Assembly (NCBI GenBank): GCA_030605615.1
Contig: JAUWHZ010000012.1
Span: 1-53,305, forward strand
Direction of reading: 5' to 3'
Length of the DNA stretch: 53,305 bases
Source: Atribacterota bacterium
GTDB taxonomy: Bacteria > Atribacterota > Phoenicimicrobiia > Phoenicimicrobiales > Phoenicimicrobiaceae
Shown here: in pieces, positions 8,425 through 17,013 of the stretch
How the letters are laid out: every line of letters begins with the position of its first letter
Numbering within the stretch: position 1 is the stretch's first letter
Notes under the pieces: generated by a model
Database searches by the model: none
Told to the model about the DNA's origin: nothing
Seen by the model: only the letters and a program-made list of their open reading frames with translations
Program-made: the position numbers and the translations under genes

Positions 8425-9510
8425 CTATAAATATTTTTTATATTTTTCGTTGTTAGCCATTCTTTTAATAATCTTTTTTAAATCACCTTCTCGTTTCTTA
8501 GGATAAATTAATTTTATATCTCCACTTGATATTACAACTAAATCAGATAGGCCGATAGTAACTATTAACCCTTCATCATTTATAATAACACACCTCTTGG
8601 TATCTACTCCCTCATGTCCGCCTTGAATTACATTGCCATCTTTGTCCTGAGGGAAAATTCTCTCCATAGATGTCCAGGAGCCAATATCATCCCACTTAAA
8701 ATTTCCCTTTACCATTAATCTATTAGAAACTTTTTCCATAATAGCATAATCTATAGAAATCTTTTCTAATCCGTAAAACACTTCTTTCATAATCTCTTTT
8801 TTATGTAAAGTACCCAAACTATCCTTTATTTTCATTAAACCTTTAAAAAGTTTGGGCATTTCCTTTTCTATTGCTTTTAAAATATCTTTACAAGTCCAGA
8901 TAAATATGCCACTATTCCAAAGATAATTTCCTTCACTAATAAATTTTTTTGCAGTTTCTAAACTTGGTTTTTCAGTAAATTTCTTAACTTTACATGCGAT
9001 AATATCATTGGTCTTTTTAACTTCTTCGCCCACACAAATATAGCCATATCCAGTTTCTGGACGTGATGGTTTTATGCCTATAGTAATTAGATTTCCAGTC
9101 TCCCTGGCAAGATTACAAGCCTCTTTAATAGTTTGTAAAAATTTTTCTTTTTCTTTTATTATATGATCTATAGGGAGAGTAATCATAGTAGTATCAGGAT
9201 CTTTATATCTATGTTCAATGATTACTGCGGCTAAACCAATACATGCAGCAGTATCTCTACCCACTGGTTCTAAGATATAATTCAAATAGTCTACTTCGGG
9301 AAGTGTATCTTTTATACTGTTAAAAAGATCCTCAGTGGTAGAAATAAACACATCTGACAAATCAATTAATGGTGACATACGATTAACGGTCTCTCTAATC
9401 ATACTTTTTCCACCAGTAATAGATAATAACTGTTTTGGTGTATCAAATCGACTATGGGGCCAAAATCTTTGCCCCCGACCTCCGGCCATCAAAACTGCTA
9501 CATTTTTCAT
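8425..9510 (-). CDS. manC: Mannose-1-phosphate guanylyltransferase
   Basis: Makes GDP-mannose from mannose-1-phosphate and GTP for glycan synthesis. The N-terminal nucleotide-binding motif LMAGGRGQRFWPHSR, FTEKPSLETA, WNSGIFIW and the late FKWDDIGSW motif place it in the GMP/ManC nucleotidyltransferase family. It has no C-terminal isomerase domain (about 361 residues). The frame stays open upstream to 9558, but those residues (RYEIRD) are translated heptamer repeat. The ATG at 9510 with AGGGGG about ten bases upstream is the likely start. Confidence 0.9.
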   Translation of the reverse strand: MKNVAVLMAGGRGQRFWPHSRFDTPKQLLSITGGKSMIRETVNRMSPLIDLSDVFISTTEDLFNSIKDTLPEVDYLNYILEPVGRDTAACIGLAAVIIEHRYKDPDTTMITLPIDHIIKEKEKFLQTIKEACNLARETGNLITIGIKPSRPETGYGYICVGEEVKKTNDIIACKVKKFTEKPSLETAKKFISEGNYLWNSGIFIWTCKDILKAIEKEMPKLFKGLMKIKDSLGTLHKKEIMKEVFYGLEKISIDYAIMEKVSNRLMVKGNFKWDDIGSWTSMERIFPQDKDGNVIQGGHEGVDTKRCVIINDEGLIVTIGLSDLVVISSGDIKLIYPKKREGDLKKIIKRMANNEKYKKYL

Positions 9511-9528
9511 AGAAATTATCCCCCTTTT

Positions 9529-9558
9529 ATCTCGTATCTCGTATCTCGTATTACGCAA
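9529..9558. repeat. Heptamer array, CGTATCT units
   Basis: Two perfect CGTATCT units plus partial ones sit immediately upstream of manC. Read on the minus strand they are open and add spurious codons to the manC frame. Confidence 0.75.
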
Positions 9559-9615
9559 AGAAACTAGTAATATATAACATATAATGTCATCAGACCTTGT
9601 GTCTACCCACCGTAG

Positions 9616-9634
9616 GACAGGCGTCTCGCCTGTC
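9616..9634. repeat. Family B hairpin
   Basis: GACAGGCG, loop TCT, CGCCTGTC: a perfect 8-bp stem, identical to those at 17720-17738 and 32931-32949. Confidence 0.8.
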
Positions 9635-9639
9635 TAAGT

Positions 9640-9790
9640 AGGGGTTTGATTCATCAAACCCGCCAGAAAAATTATCAAGATAACTCGGGTCGGATAAATC
9701 CGACCCCTACACTAGAAATAATACTTTATACGAAATGGTTTTGAATTTTGAATTATGGTTTTACACTTTTCACTTTGAATTTTTGATATA
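9640..9790. repeat. Family C double-hairpin element, copy 1
   Basis: Two GC-rich hairpins, GGGTTTGAT/ATCAAACCC (9642-9661) and GGGTCGGAT/ATCCGACCC (9687-9706), are followed by an AT-rich tail containing GAATTATGGTTTTAC. About 150 bp are shared with 20351-20500 and 42800-42940. It lies 3' of ribU. With the two preceding repeats it fills most of the 9511-9836 gap; no gene is seen there. Confidence 0.75.
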
Positions 9791-9836
9791 ATTATATAAT
9801 TATTTTTCTAATTTATCAAAAGTAATTAATATAATT

Positions 9837-10367
9837 TCATTTACTAATTATCAAAGGATATAGCCTTTTATATAAGATAAAAGTTAAGAAACCACTAATA
9901 ATTCCCTTTAAAAGATTAAAAGGAATAATAGCCGGGATCAACATTTTAACTACAATTTCTCTGCTGACACCTAAATAAATTGGGGTTACTATCAAGTTAG
10001 CTGGAATCATTACCAAGGTCATTGCCAGGGTTCCCAGGATTATTCCTAAAATAGCCCCTTTCTTAGTGTGGTGTAAGAGATAAATTTGAGAGGATACAAA
10101 TACTAAAGTTCCAGTAGCCAAAAAATTCATCAAAGCGCCATATGGACCTCCCTGCCCGGTAATTAGAGCAAAGAGTATTGCGGTTATAAAGCACATTAAT
10201 ATGCCAGTTTTGGGCCCTAACTTAAAAGATCCAATTAGAAGAAATACACTTCCTGGGTCATATAACAAAAAGGGGGCTTGTGGTAAAATGGGAAAATGAA
10301 TAAAATATCCTGCTATTACAGATAACGCAACTAATATAGAAATGCTGGTGATTTTTACACTTTTCAT
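9837..10367 (-). CDS. ribU: Riboflavin ECF transporter substrate-binding subunit RibU
   Basis: An integral membrane S-component that imports riboflavin together with an ECF energizing module encoded elsewhere. The 176-residue protein is hydrophobic throughout, with about six predicted membrane segments, and has the RibU-type stretch LLYDPGSVFLLIGSFKLGP and GGPYGALMNF. The FMN riboswitch directly upstream confirms the substrate class. ATG with AAGGAG upstream. It appears to be a single-gene transcript with its own promoter. Confidence 0.92.
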   Translation of the reverse strand: MKSVKITSISILVALSVIAGYFIHFPILPQAPFLLYDPGSVFLLIGSFKLGPKTGILMCFITAILFALITGQGGPYGALMNFLATGTLVFVSSQIYLLHHTKKGAILGIILGTLAMTLVMIPANLIVTPIYLGVSREIVVKMLIPAIIPFNLLKGIISGFLTFILYKRLYPLIISK

Positions 10368-10417
10368 AAAAATTCTCCTTTTATTTGATTTTTTAATTTT
10401 CTGTAATAATAAAATAT

Positions 10418-10443
10418 CCCCGAAGACATTTCGCTCTTCGGGG
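10418..10443 (-). terminator. Expression-platform terminator of the FMN riboswitch
   Basis: A perfect 9-bp stem, CCCCGAAGA/TCTTCGGGG, lies between the FMN aptamer and ribU and is followed on the minus strand by ATATTTTATTATT. The U-tract is interrupted but adequate, so ligand binding probably ends transcription before ribU. Confidence 0.7.
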
Positions 10444-10469
10444 ATAATCTTTATTTAAAATAAATTACT

Positions 10470-10713
10470 TCTCCTCCCTTCCAGACTTTACTGTCGGCTC
10501 TGGCTTTTCACCAGATCTGTCCGGCACTCAATGAAATCAATAATATTTTAAAAATATAATTTATACTTTTTTAGAAAGATTATAATTTTAAAACTAAATT
10601 ATTGATTGAGTGCCAGACTCGTGGGCTTATTCTCTCTTTGTTAAAAACAATAGAAAGAATTTACCACCGGTCGGGAATTGGTTAATTTTTAATTCAACCT
10701 CACCCTGCCCCGA
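10470..10713 (-). promoter_or_regulatory. FMN riboswitch (RFN element)
   Basis: Minus-strand hallmarks appear in order: GGGGCAGGGTGAGG, TTCCCGACCGGTGGT, AAGCCCACGAG, then after a variable arm CTGGTGAAAAGCCAG, GCCGACAGTAAAGTC and GGAAGGGAGGAG. The variable arm (10524-10612) is a long hairpin whose base pairs GGCACTCAAT with ATTGAGTGCC. A leader of this type senses FMN and represses riboflavin synthesis or import genes. Its only downstream gene here is ribU. With its promoter and terminator it fills the 10368-10815 gap. Confidence 0.96.
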
Positions 10714-10746
10714 AAAAGTTTTTTCTTCAATATTTTATTTTGATTG

Positions 10747-10775
10747 ATTATATCACTTTTTTATAATTCTGACAA
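10747..10775 (-). promoter_or_regulatory. Promoter of the ribU riboswitch transcript
   Basis: TTGTCA (10770-10775) and TATAAT (10747-10752) on the minus strand, separated by 17 bases: near-consensus for the housekeeping sigma factor. The predicted start near 10740 is about 27 bases before the aptamer. Confidence 0.75.
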
Positions 10776-10815
10776 TAATTTTCTACATTTCTAAATTATG
10801 TAATCATCTCAATTT

Positions 10816-11670
10816 TTAATCAGTAGACTTTATTTCATTTTGTATTTCTTCCAGACTGAATCCTCTTAAATTAGCATAATAATCTAATACCCTATTCACA
10901 TAATTATGATTTAATTCTTGATTATTGGTTAATCGTTCTTGTATATTATAAGGTCCATTGTTGTAGGCAATAATAGCAGTGTTAAGATCATTAAAGTCCC
11001 TATTTAGCATAGATAAATAATAAACTCCAATTTTAATATTTTTTATAGGATCAAATAATGTTTTTTCTGCACCGTCCCATTTAATACCAATATTTTCTGC
11101 CAACTCCGGAGCTATAAATCTTCTTACCTGACATAATCCATAAGCATAAGAATCAGAAATAGCCTTGGGTTCGAAATTACTTTCGATTTTTATTATGGCA
11201 GTTATTAACAAAGGATTAAAATTATATTTTATGGCTTCTTCATAAGTAGTTTTGGCGATCTCATATATAGTCTTACTCTCTAAAGCAGTATTATTCTGTG
11301 AAATAATTTTTACCATTTTGGTTATATAAAATTCTCTCTTTGCTTCATTTGAAATCATACCGGTTAATTCTTGTAATTGCATATAAATCTCAGTAAATTG
11401 TTCTCTATCTATTTTTACCTGACGGTATAATTTTATTTCTTCCGCTAAATTTTCTAACTTTTTGAGTAATCTCTCATTATTCGCAGTAGCTTCGGTCATA
11501 TGTTCTCCTATTTGTAATTCTAATTTATCAATTCTTACCTCTATTGTAGTTACCAAGATAATCATAAAGATTAAAAAAGTAGTTAATATTATTTCCCTAT
11601 TTTTATTAATTATTCTTCTAATTAATTTCAATATATCTGGTTTATGCCCTTTATTTTTTGTTTCTGACAT
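10816..11670 (-). CDS. Membrane-anchored SLT-type lytic transglycosylase
   Basis: Cleaves peptidoglycan glycan strands outside the cytoplasmic membrane. The 284-residue protein has a cytoplasmic basic start, one transmembrane segment (about 30-48), a helical stretch that may be coiled coil (about 55-95), then an SLT/goose-lysozyme-like domain. That domain carries the catalytic-glutamate motif IIKIESNF, the GLCQV motif and AYNNGP. ATG with GGAGGG ten bases upstream. It lies alone between the decayed metG tail and the ribU unit. Exact substrate and partners are unknown. Confidence 0.88.
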   Translation of the reverse strand: MSETKNKGHKPDILKLIRRIINKNREIILTTFLIFMIILVTTIEVRIDKLELQIGEHMTEATANNERLLKKLENLAEEIKLYRQVKIDREQFTEIYMQLQELTGMISNEAKREFYITKMVKIISQNNTALESKTIYEIAKTTYEEAIKYNFNPLLITAIIKIESNFEPKAISDSYAYGLCQVRRFIAPELAENIGIKWDGAEKTLFDPIKNIKIGVYYLSMLNRDFNDLNTAIIAYNNGPYNIQERLTNNQELNHNYVNRVLDYYANLRGFSLEEIQNEIKSTD

Positions 11671-11731
11671 ATGCTATCATCCCTCCTCTAAATTTATAGA
11701 ACTTTTATATATGGTCATTTTCTATATCTTT

Positions 11732-11880
11732 TTATTGTATCTTACTACCTTCAGTTATAATCCTTTGTCTACAGTTAGTAACACCACACTTTGGTTATCA
11801 ACCGCAGCTAAAAGCATACCTTGAGACTCTATTTCTCTAAGTTTTGTGGGTTGTAAATTATAAACTATTATTATTTTCTT
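11732..11880 (-). pseudogene. Decayed C-terminal tRNA-binding domain of metG
   Basis: In a different frame from the intact metG, minus-strand codons from 11880 read KKIIIVYNLQPTKLREIESQ then GMLLAAVDNQSVVLLTVDKG. This is the conserved end of the OB-fold tRNA-binding domain found at the C-terminus of many MetG proteins. A one-base shift at about 11760 restores ITEGSKIQ and a stop at 11732, the normal family ending. The first 60-70 residues of the domain are missing. At least one deletion and one further frameshift separate it from metG, so it is a relic and not a translated domain. Confidence 0.85.
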
Positions 11881-13462
11881 TTATTTTTTTATTGACTTTT
11901 CTCTTAATATCAACTCGAGGAAAAATAACTCTCCCGGGTTTAACTAAAGTTCCTGGCTTTAAATGTCCCCAATGAGCTTCTTCTTCCAATTTTATTTTAT
12001 CTAAATCACTTTCCAACCCCAACTGCCTCCAAATTTCTTTTGCCTTTACAGGCATAAAGGGATAAATCAAAATAGTAGTCAGACGCAAAGATTCTGCTAA
12101 ATTATATAAAATTGTTGACAATCTCTCTTGCTGTGTTTTTTCACGTCCTAAAATCCAGGGTTCTGTTTGGTCAATATATTTATTAGTTCTTCTAATAAAT
12201 TGCCATATAGTTTCTAAGGCCCTACTAAGGGATAAGTTATTCATATGAATATTGTATTCTTTTATAGTATTTAAGGCCAAATCTTTTAAATCAACATCAG
12301 TTTTTTCTTTTTGTTCTGCTGGCTGAGGAACTTTCTTGTTAAAAAATTGATTAATCATCGCTATAGTTCTACTTACTAAATTTCCTAAATCATTCGCTAA
12401 GTCATAATTTATCCTTTGAACTAATAATTTTTTAGAAAAATTTCCATCCTGGCCAAAAGATACTTCTCTCATTAAAAAGTATCTAAAAACATCTGCTCCA
12501 AATTCATCCACCATCTCATATGGATCGACTACATTGCCTTTGGATTTCGACATCTTTTCTCCTTCTATGGTCCACCAACCATGGGCAAAGACCATTCGAG
12601 GTGACTCAATACCCGCAGCCATTAACATAGTAAACCAAATAACAGTATGAAACCTTAATATATCTTTTCCTACCAGGTGAATATCTGCTGGCCAATATTT
12701 TTTAAATATTTCTTCATTTATCCTATATCCAGCAACTGTTAAATAATTAATTAAAGCATCGTACCAGACATAAACTACATGATTATTGTCAAACGGTAAA
12801 TCAATACCCCACTGTAAACTCTTCTTTGTTCTGGTGATACTTTGATCTTTAAGTCCACTTTTAACAAAACTTATGATTTCATTTTTTCTTGCTTCCGGTT
12901 GAATACATTGGGGGTTTTTTTCAATATAAGATAACAGTTGATCTTGATATTTAGACATCTTAAAGAAATAACTCTCTTCCTTTATCTTTTCTATCTTCCT
13001 TCCACAATTAGGACACGTTTTATCTGTCAATTGGGTCTCAGTCCAAAACGTTTCACAGGGGACACAATACCAGCCTTCATATTCTCCTTTATAAATATCA
13101 TCCTTATCATATAATTTATTAAGTAGTCCTTTAACTACCTCAATATGTCTTACTTCAGTTGTTCGTATAAAATCATCATACCTAATATTCAATAAAGGCC
13201 AGAGGTCTTTAAACTTTATTACAACCTGATCAGCTAATTCCTGTGGAGTTAAATTTGCTTTTTCTGCTGAACGAACAATTTTCTGGCCATGTTCATCTGT
13301 TCCTGTAGAAAAAAGAACATCGTAGCCAGATAACCTTTTGTATCTCGCGATAACATCTGCCGCTATAGTAGTGTAGGCATGTCCAATATGAGGTACATCA
13401 TTCACATAATAGATGGGAGTAGTTATATAAAACGTTTTTTTAGATAAATTTGTCTTTTTCAT
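11858..13462 (-). CDS. metG: Methionyl-tRNA synthetase, lacking the C-terminal tRNA-binding domain
   Basis: Charges tRNA-Met. The 534-residue class I enzyme has the HIGH-type motif PHIGHAYTT, a Cys4 zinc knuckle (CVPC then CPNC), EGEKMSKSKGNV, and the helical anticodon domain. It ends in a low-complexity KKIKENNNSL where related proteins continue into an OB-fold domain. That domain survives only as an out-of-frame relic overlapping and following the stop. The catalytic and anticodon parts are complete, so a functional short enzyme is expected. It closes the tmk-holB-ricT-trmN6-rsmI-metG block. ATG with AGGAAG upstream. Confidence 0.95.
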   Translation of the reverse strand: MKKTNLSKKTFYITTPIYYVNDVPHIGHAYTTIAADVIARYKRLSGYDVLFSTGTDEHGQKIVRSAEKANLTPQELADQVVIKFKDLWPLLNIRYDDFIRTTEVRHIEVVKGLLNKLYDKDDIYKGEYEGWYCVPCETFWTETQLTDKTCPNCGRKIEKIKEESYFFKMSKYQDQLLSYIEKNPQCIQPEARKNEIISFVKSGLKDQSITRTKKSLQWGIDLPFDNNHVVYVWYDALINYLTVAGYRINEEIFKKYWPADIHLVGKDILRFHTVIWFTMLMAAGIESPRMVFAHGWWTIEGEKMSKSKGNVVDPYEMVDEFGADVFRYFLMREVSFGQDGNFSKKLLVQRINYDLANDLGNLVSRTIAMINQFFNKKVPQPAEQKEKTDVDLKDLALNTIKEYNIHMNNLSLSRALETIWQFIRRTNKYIDQTEPWILGREKTQQERLSTILYNLAESLRLTTILIYPFMPVKAKEIWRQLGLESDLDKIKLEEEAHWGHLKPGTLVKPGRVIFPRVDIKRKVNKKIKENNNSL

Positions 13463-13514
13463 GTTCTTCTTCCTTTCTAATTATTTCTTCTGAATCCTGG
13501 CTCCTGAATTCTGA

Positions 13515-14381
13515 TTACTCTTTTTTTATTTCTAATAATTTTTTATAAATTATATTTTTGGGAATATTTAATTTTTCCTGAGTAATTTTTATTATATCTT
13601 TATTGGAATAACCCTGGTTTTTTAATTTTTTCAAATATTCTTCCATTATACATTCTCTTTTTAAGAGATTTATTGTATCGTTTTCCTTTCCTCTTTTTCC
13701 TCCTTGGACCACTAAAGTAATCTCACCTTTTATTTCTCTATTATTAATTTTATTTAAAACCTGACTTATTTTCCCCCTGATTATTTCTTCATAACTTTTA
13801 GTTAATTCTCGAGCTACAGTAATTTTTCTATCATCCCACACATCTAACATATCTTTAAGAGTTTTTTTTAATCTATGGGGAGTTTCATAGAATATAATAG
13901 TCCTTTCTTCGCTCTCTATTTTCTTGAAGAATTTCTTTCTCTCCGCGCTTTTGCGAGGTAAAAATCCTTCAAAAACAAAATGATCAGTAGGTAATCCTGA
14001 AACCACTAAAGCTGTTATCAAGGCAGAAACACCAGGTACAGGAATTATTTTTATATCATTTTTTAAAGCTAAATTTATCAATACATACCCTGGATCAGAA
14101 ATTCCAGGCATACCTGCATCTGAAACTAAAGCTATTTTTTGACCTTTTTTTATCTTTTCTACTAAATAAGGAGCTTTTTTAAATTTATTGTACTCATAAT
14201 AACTGGTAACCGGTGTATCTATCTGATAGTAATTTAATAATTTTTTAGTACGTCTGGTATCCTCTGCAGCAATTAATTCGACTTTTTTAAAAATATTTAA
14301 AGCCCTTAAGGTAATATCTTCTAAATTTCCAATAGGTGTTCCACAAATGTATAATATTCCCTCAAATATATTTTTTTTCAC
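13515..14381 (-). CDS. rsmI: 16S rRNA (cytidine-1402-2'-O)-methyltransferase
   Basis: Methylates the ribose of C1402 in the ribosomal decoding centre using SAM. The 288-residue tetrapyrrole-methylase-fold protein has the start GTPIGNLEDITLRAL, AEDTRRT, LVSDAGMPGISDPG and ETPHRL. The GTG start overlaps the TGA of trmN6 (GTGA), indicating translational coupling. The position next to trmN6 and metG matches the order known in Bacillota (yabB-yabC-metS). Confidence 0.95.
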   Translation of the reverse strand: MKKNIFEGILYICGTPIGNLEDITLRALNIFKKVELIAAEDTRRTKKLLNYYQIDTPVTSYYEYNKFKKAPYLVEKIKKGQKIALVSDAGMPGISDPGYVLINLALKNDIKIIPVPGVSALITALVVSGLPTDHFVFEGFLPRKSAERKKFFKKIESEERTIIFYETPHRLKKTLKDMLDVWDDRKITVARELTKSYEEIIRGKISQVLNKINNREIKGEITLVVQGGKRGKENDTINLLKRECIMEEYLKKLKNQGYSNKDIIKITQEKLNIPKNIIYKKLLEIKKE

Positions 14382-15097
14382 TCTATTTCTTTATCTCCAT
14401 TTTCTTCGCTAATTTTAAGAAATAGGGGATTTTCTACTTTTAATTCCCCTTTCCCCTCTTTTATTCCTTCTAATAAGACCAGATTCGCTTTTTCTTTTAG
14501 TTGAGGATGAATGAATTTAATAACCTTTGGTTCAATGCCATATTTCTTTAAGGTAATCATTAACTTTATCAACTCATTGCTTTTGTAAATTAAATAAATT
14601 CTTCCCTTATTTTTCAATAAATAATTACTTGCAGAAATTAAATCTTCCAAATCACATTTTATTTCGTGACGGGCAATAGCTTTACTATTTAAAGGATTAA
14701 TTTTCCCCTGCCCTATAGAAATATACGGAGGATTACTTACCACTACATCAAATTGATTACTTTTAAATATTTTCTTTATGTTTCTAAAATCTTCTCGTAC
14801 TATGGTTATATGATCCTGTAATTGATTTAATTCTACGCTCCTTTTAGCCATATCTGCTAAATTTTCTTGAATCTCAACACCATAAATAGATAATCCTTTT
14901 CTTTTGCCAAATAATAGAAGAGGAATTATTCCTGAACCAGTTCCTAAATCGATAATTTGTTCATAGTTTTTAACTCTAATAAAATTAACCAGTAAAATAG
15001 AATCTACTGAAAAACGATAAGAATCCCTTGCTTGAATAATCTTTAGTCCTTTATCTCCCAAATCTTCTATTTTTTCATTATCATTAACCTTAACCAT
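14378..15097 (-). CDS. TrmN6/YabB-type tRNA adenine-N6 methyltransferase
   Basis: A SAM-dependent methyltransferase of the family that modifies A37 of tRNA1(Val) in E. coli. In the 239 residues, motif I is IIDLGTGSGIIPLL (about 45-60) and motif IV is VVSNPPYI, typical of N6-adenine methylation. ATG start, ten bases after ricT; its stop overlaps the rsmI start. The substrate in this organism is inferred from gene order and family only. Confidence 0.88.
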   Translation of the reverse strand: MVKVNDNEKIEDLGDKGLKIIQARDSYRFSVDSILLVNFIRVKNYEQIIDLGTGSGIIPLLLFGKRKGLSIYGVEIQENLADMAKRSVELNQLQDHITIVREDFRNIKKIFKSNQFDVVVSNPPYISIGQGKINPLNSKAIARHEIKCDLEDLISASNYLLKNKGRIYLIYKSNELIKLMITLKKYGIEPKVIKFIHPQLKEKANLVLLEGIKEGKGELKVENPLFLKISEENGDKEIE

Positions 15098-15106
15098 CTT
15101 CTTTTG

Positions 15107-15976
15107 TTATCCGTTATTCTTTACTTTCTTTTCTGTAATCAATGTACTTTTACTCTTATTCTTTTTGAGTTCTTCTAATTCTTCTTCAGATATTTTTATT
15201 CTTTTCTTAATATCACTATCTTCTTCTAATTCAACTGTGATGTATTTCATTAATACATTTATTTCTATAACCTTTCCGGTACCTTTTTCTGTATCTATAT
15301 TATCTCCTAACCTCGGATATTTTTTTAAGCACTCTCTATAAAACTCAGATTCATAGGATAAACAACACATTAATCTACCACAAAGACCTGATACTTTAGA
15401 TTGAGTAAGAGCAATTTTTTGTACTTTGGCCATATTTATATGAATAGGAGTAAATTTCTGAATGAAAGATGCGCAACATACCTCTCGTCCACACATTCCT
15501 ATACCACCTATCATCTTTGTCCCATCTCTTACTCCAATTTGTCTTAGTTCAATTTTGGTTTTAAATATTTTCGCTAAATCTTTTACCAATTCTCTAAAAT
15601 CTACTCGTTGTGCAGAAACAAAATAGAATATTATTCTGCTTTTATCAAATAAATATTTAACATAAACTAATTTCATGGGTAAATTGTATTTTTTAATTTT
15701 CTCTTTGCAGGTATTTAATGCTTCACTTTCTTCCTGTTTTATTGCTTCCAATTTTTTCATATCTTCTTTATTCGCTTTTCTAAATATGCTTTTAAGTGGA
15801 GTTTCCAATTCACTATTTTTTATATACTTATAAGGAATTACCACTTTACCTAAATCTAATCCTATGGAAGTTCTTAATAAACAAAAGTCCCCCTTCTTTA
15901 ATCTTATTTTATTATTAATTTTAAAATAATAGATACAATTCGTTTTGGGAAATTTTAATCCTGCTACCTTAGGCAA
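15107..15976 (-). CDS. ricT: PSP1-domain protein RicT (YaaT)
   Basis: In Bacillus RicT forms an iron-sulfur complex with RicA and RicF that promotes RNase Y-dependent mRNA maturation. The 289-residue protein has the PSP1 domain with the Cys-rich motifs GMCGREVCCASF and GLCGRLMCCLSYE, the likely cluster ligands. The start is TTG within the end of holB (13-base overlap), with AGGTG seven bases upstream, giving the expected short N-terminus before KTNCIYYF. RicA and RicF are not in this window. Confidence 0.9.
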   Translation of the reverse strand: MPKVAGLKFPKTNCIYYFKINNKIRLKKGDFCLLRTSIGLDLGKVVIPYKYIKNSELETPLKSIFRKANKEDMKKLEAIKQEESEALNTCKEKIKKYNLPMKLVYVKYLFDKSRIIFYFVSAQRVDFRELVKDLAKIFKTKIELRQIGVRDGTKMIGGIGMCGREVCCASFIQKFTPIHINMAKVQKIALTQSKVSGLCGRLMCCLSYESEFYRECLKKYPRLGDNIDTEKGTGKVIEINVLMKYITVELEEDSDIKKRIKISEEELEELKKNKSKSTLITEKKVKNNG

Positions 15977-16968
15977 TATTCTACACCTACCATCTTTAAA
16001 TATAGTCTTTCTGAAACAAGACGTCTATTTATGTTTTTTTTCATAAATTCTTTAATCTGCTCGATATAATCCAAGATGTCAATTAACATTTCCTTAGAAT
16101 AAACTCTGGATTTTTCTTTAAGTACCTCAATTTTGTCAGAATTTATAATATATTCTTTAATTCCTAATTCTTTAATTATTAAAATATCGCGATACCATAA
16201 TAATATTATTTCTAACATTTCCTCTATATTATTTATATCCATCAATATTTTTTCTATATTTATAAAAAAATTACTGTCATACTTTCCTGGTAAAACTTTA
16301 TTTAAATAGTCTAACAATTTTTCTCTTCTATTAAAATATTCTTTATCTGATATTAACTTGAAAGCCTTCCCAATACTCCCCTGGGCTAATTTAGAAACTA
16401 ATTCAGCTTTGCTTTTCTCTAAATTAATTTTATTCAATAATGTCTTTCTTATTTTCGAAGAATCTATTAATCTAAATTTTATTAATCGGCAACGGGAAAT
16501 TATGGTAGGTAAAATAGAATCAGTATTTATACAAATTAAAATTATTATCGCATAAGCAGGGGGTTCTTCAATGGTTTTTAACAAACAATTTGAAGCTTCA
16601 ATGGTCATTTCTTCTGCTTGGTCTATAATATATATTTTTTTTCTATTTTTAAAAGGTTTTAAATTAATCTCCCGGCGTAATTCCCTTATTTGTTCAATCT
16701 TAATTGAACTTTTAATTGGTTCGATTATTTTTAGATCTGGATAACATTGTTTATTAATCTTATTACATATATTGCATGTGTCACAAGCTTCTAAATTATT
16801 ATTTAGATTTAAACAACTTATAGTTTTGGCAAATTCTATAGCGGTAAATTTTTTTCCTACTCCTTCGTTTCCTATAAATATATATGATGGGGAGACTTTA
16901 TCCTCTTTAAGGGATTTTAATAATATATTAACAGCTTTTTCTTGCCCCACAATATCTTTAAAAGACAT
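15964..16968 (-). CDS. holB: DNA polymerase III delta' subunit
   Basis: A clamp-loader subunit of the replicative polymerase. The 334-residue AAA+ protein has a Walker A-like GNEGVGKKFTA, a Cys4 zinc module (CDTCNIC with flanking cysteines), EEPPAYA and the sensor SRC motif ISRCRLIKF. The C-terminal collar region is poorly conserved, as usual. ATG with AGGGAG upstream. It lies between tmk and ricT as in Bacillota. Confidence 0.92.
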   Translation of the reverse strand: MSFKDIVGQEKAVNILLKSLKEDKVSPSYIFIGNEGVGKKFTAIEFAKTISCLNLNNNLEACDTCNICNKINKQCYPDLKIIEPIKSSIKIEQIRELRREINLKPFKNRKKIYIIDQAEEMTIEASNCLLKTIEEPPAYAIIILICINTDSILPTIISRCRLIKFRLIDSSKIRKTLLNKINLEKSKAELVSKLAQGSIGKAFKLISDKEYFNRREKLLDYLNKVLPGKYDSNFFINIEKILMDINNIEEMLEIILLWYRDILIIKELGIKEYIINSDKIEVLKEKSRVYSKEMLIDILDYIEQIKEFMKKNINRRLVSERLYLKMVGVEYCLR

Positions 16969-16982
16969 AAATTACTCCCTTT

Positions 16983-17013
16983 TTAGCGTGTAGCGTACAG
17001 CGTTTAGCGTATT
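16983..17013. repeat. Heptamer array, TAGCGTN units
   Basis: Four consecutive 7-bp units: TAGCGTG, TAGCGTA, CAGCGTT, TAGCGTA. The stop codon of tmk (17004-17006) lies inside, so the last residues of Tmk (AIR) are repeat-encoded. Confidence 0.8.

Noticed and set aside
9511-9558. N-terminal extension of ManC
   Set aside because: The added residues (RYEIRD) come from CGTATCT repeats; the ATG at 9510 has a good ribosome-binding site and gives the family-typical start.
9640-9790. Family C hairpins as intrinsic terminators
   Set aside because: The GC-rich stems are not followed by a U-tract on either strand, so simple intrinsic termination is unlikely.
11732-11880. Programmed frameshift producing a full MetG C-terminal domain
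   Set aside because: The first 60-70 residues of the domain are missing and a second frameshift would be needed, so decay explains it better.
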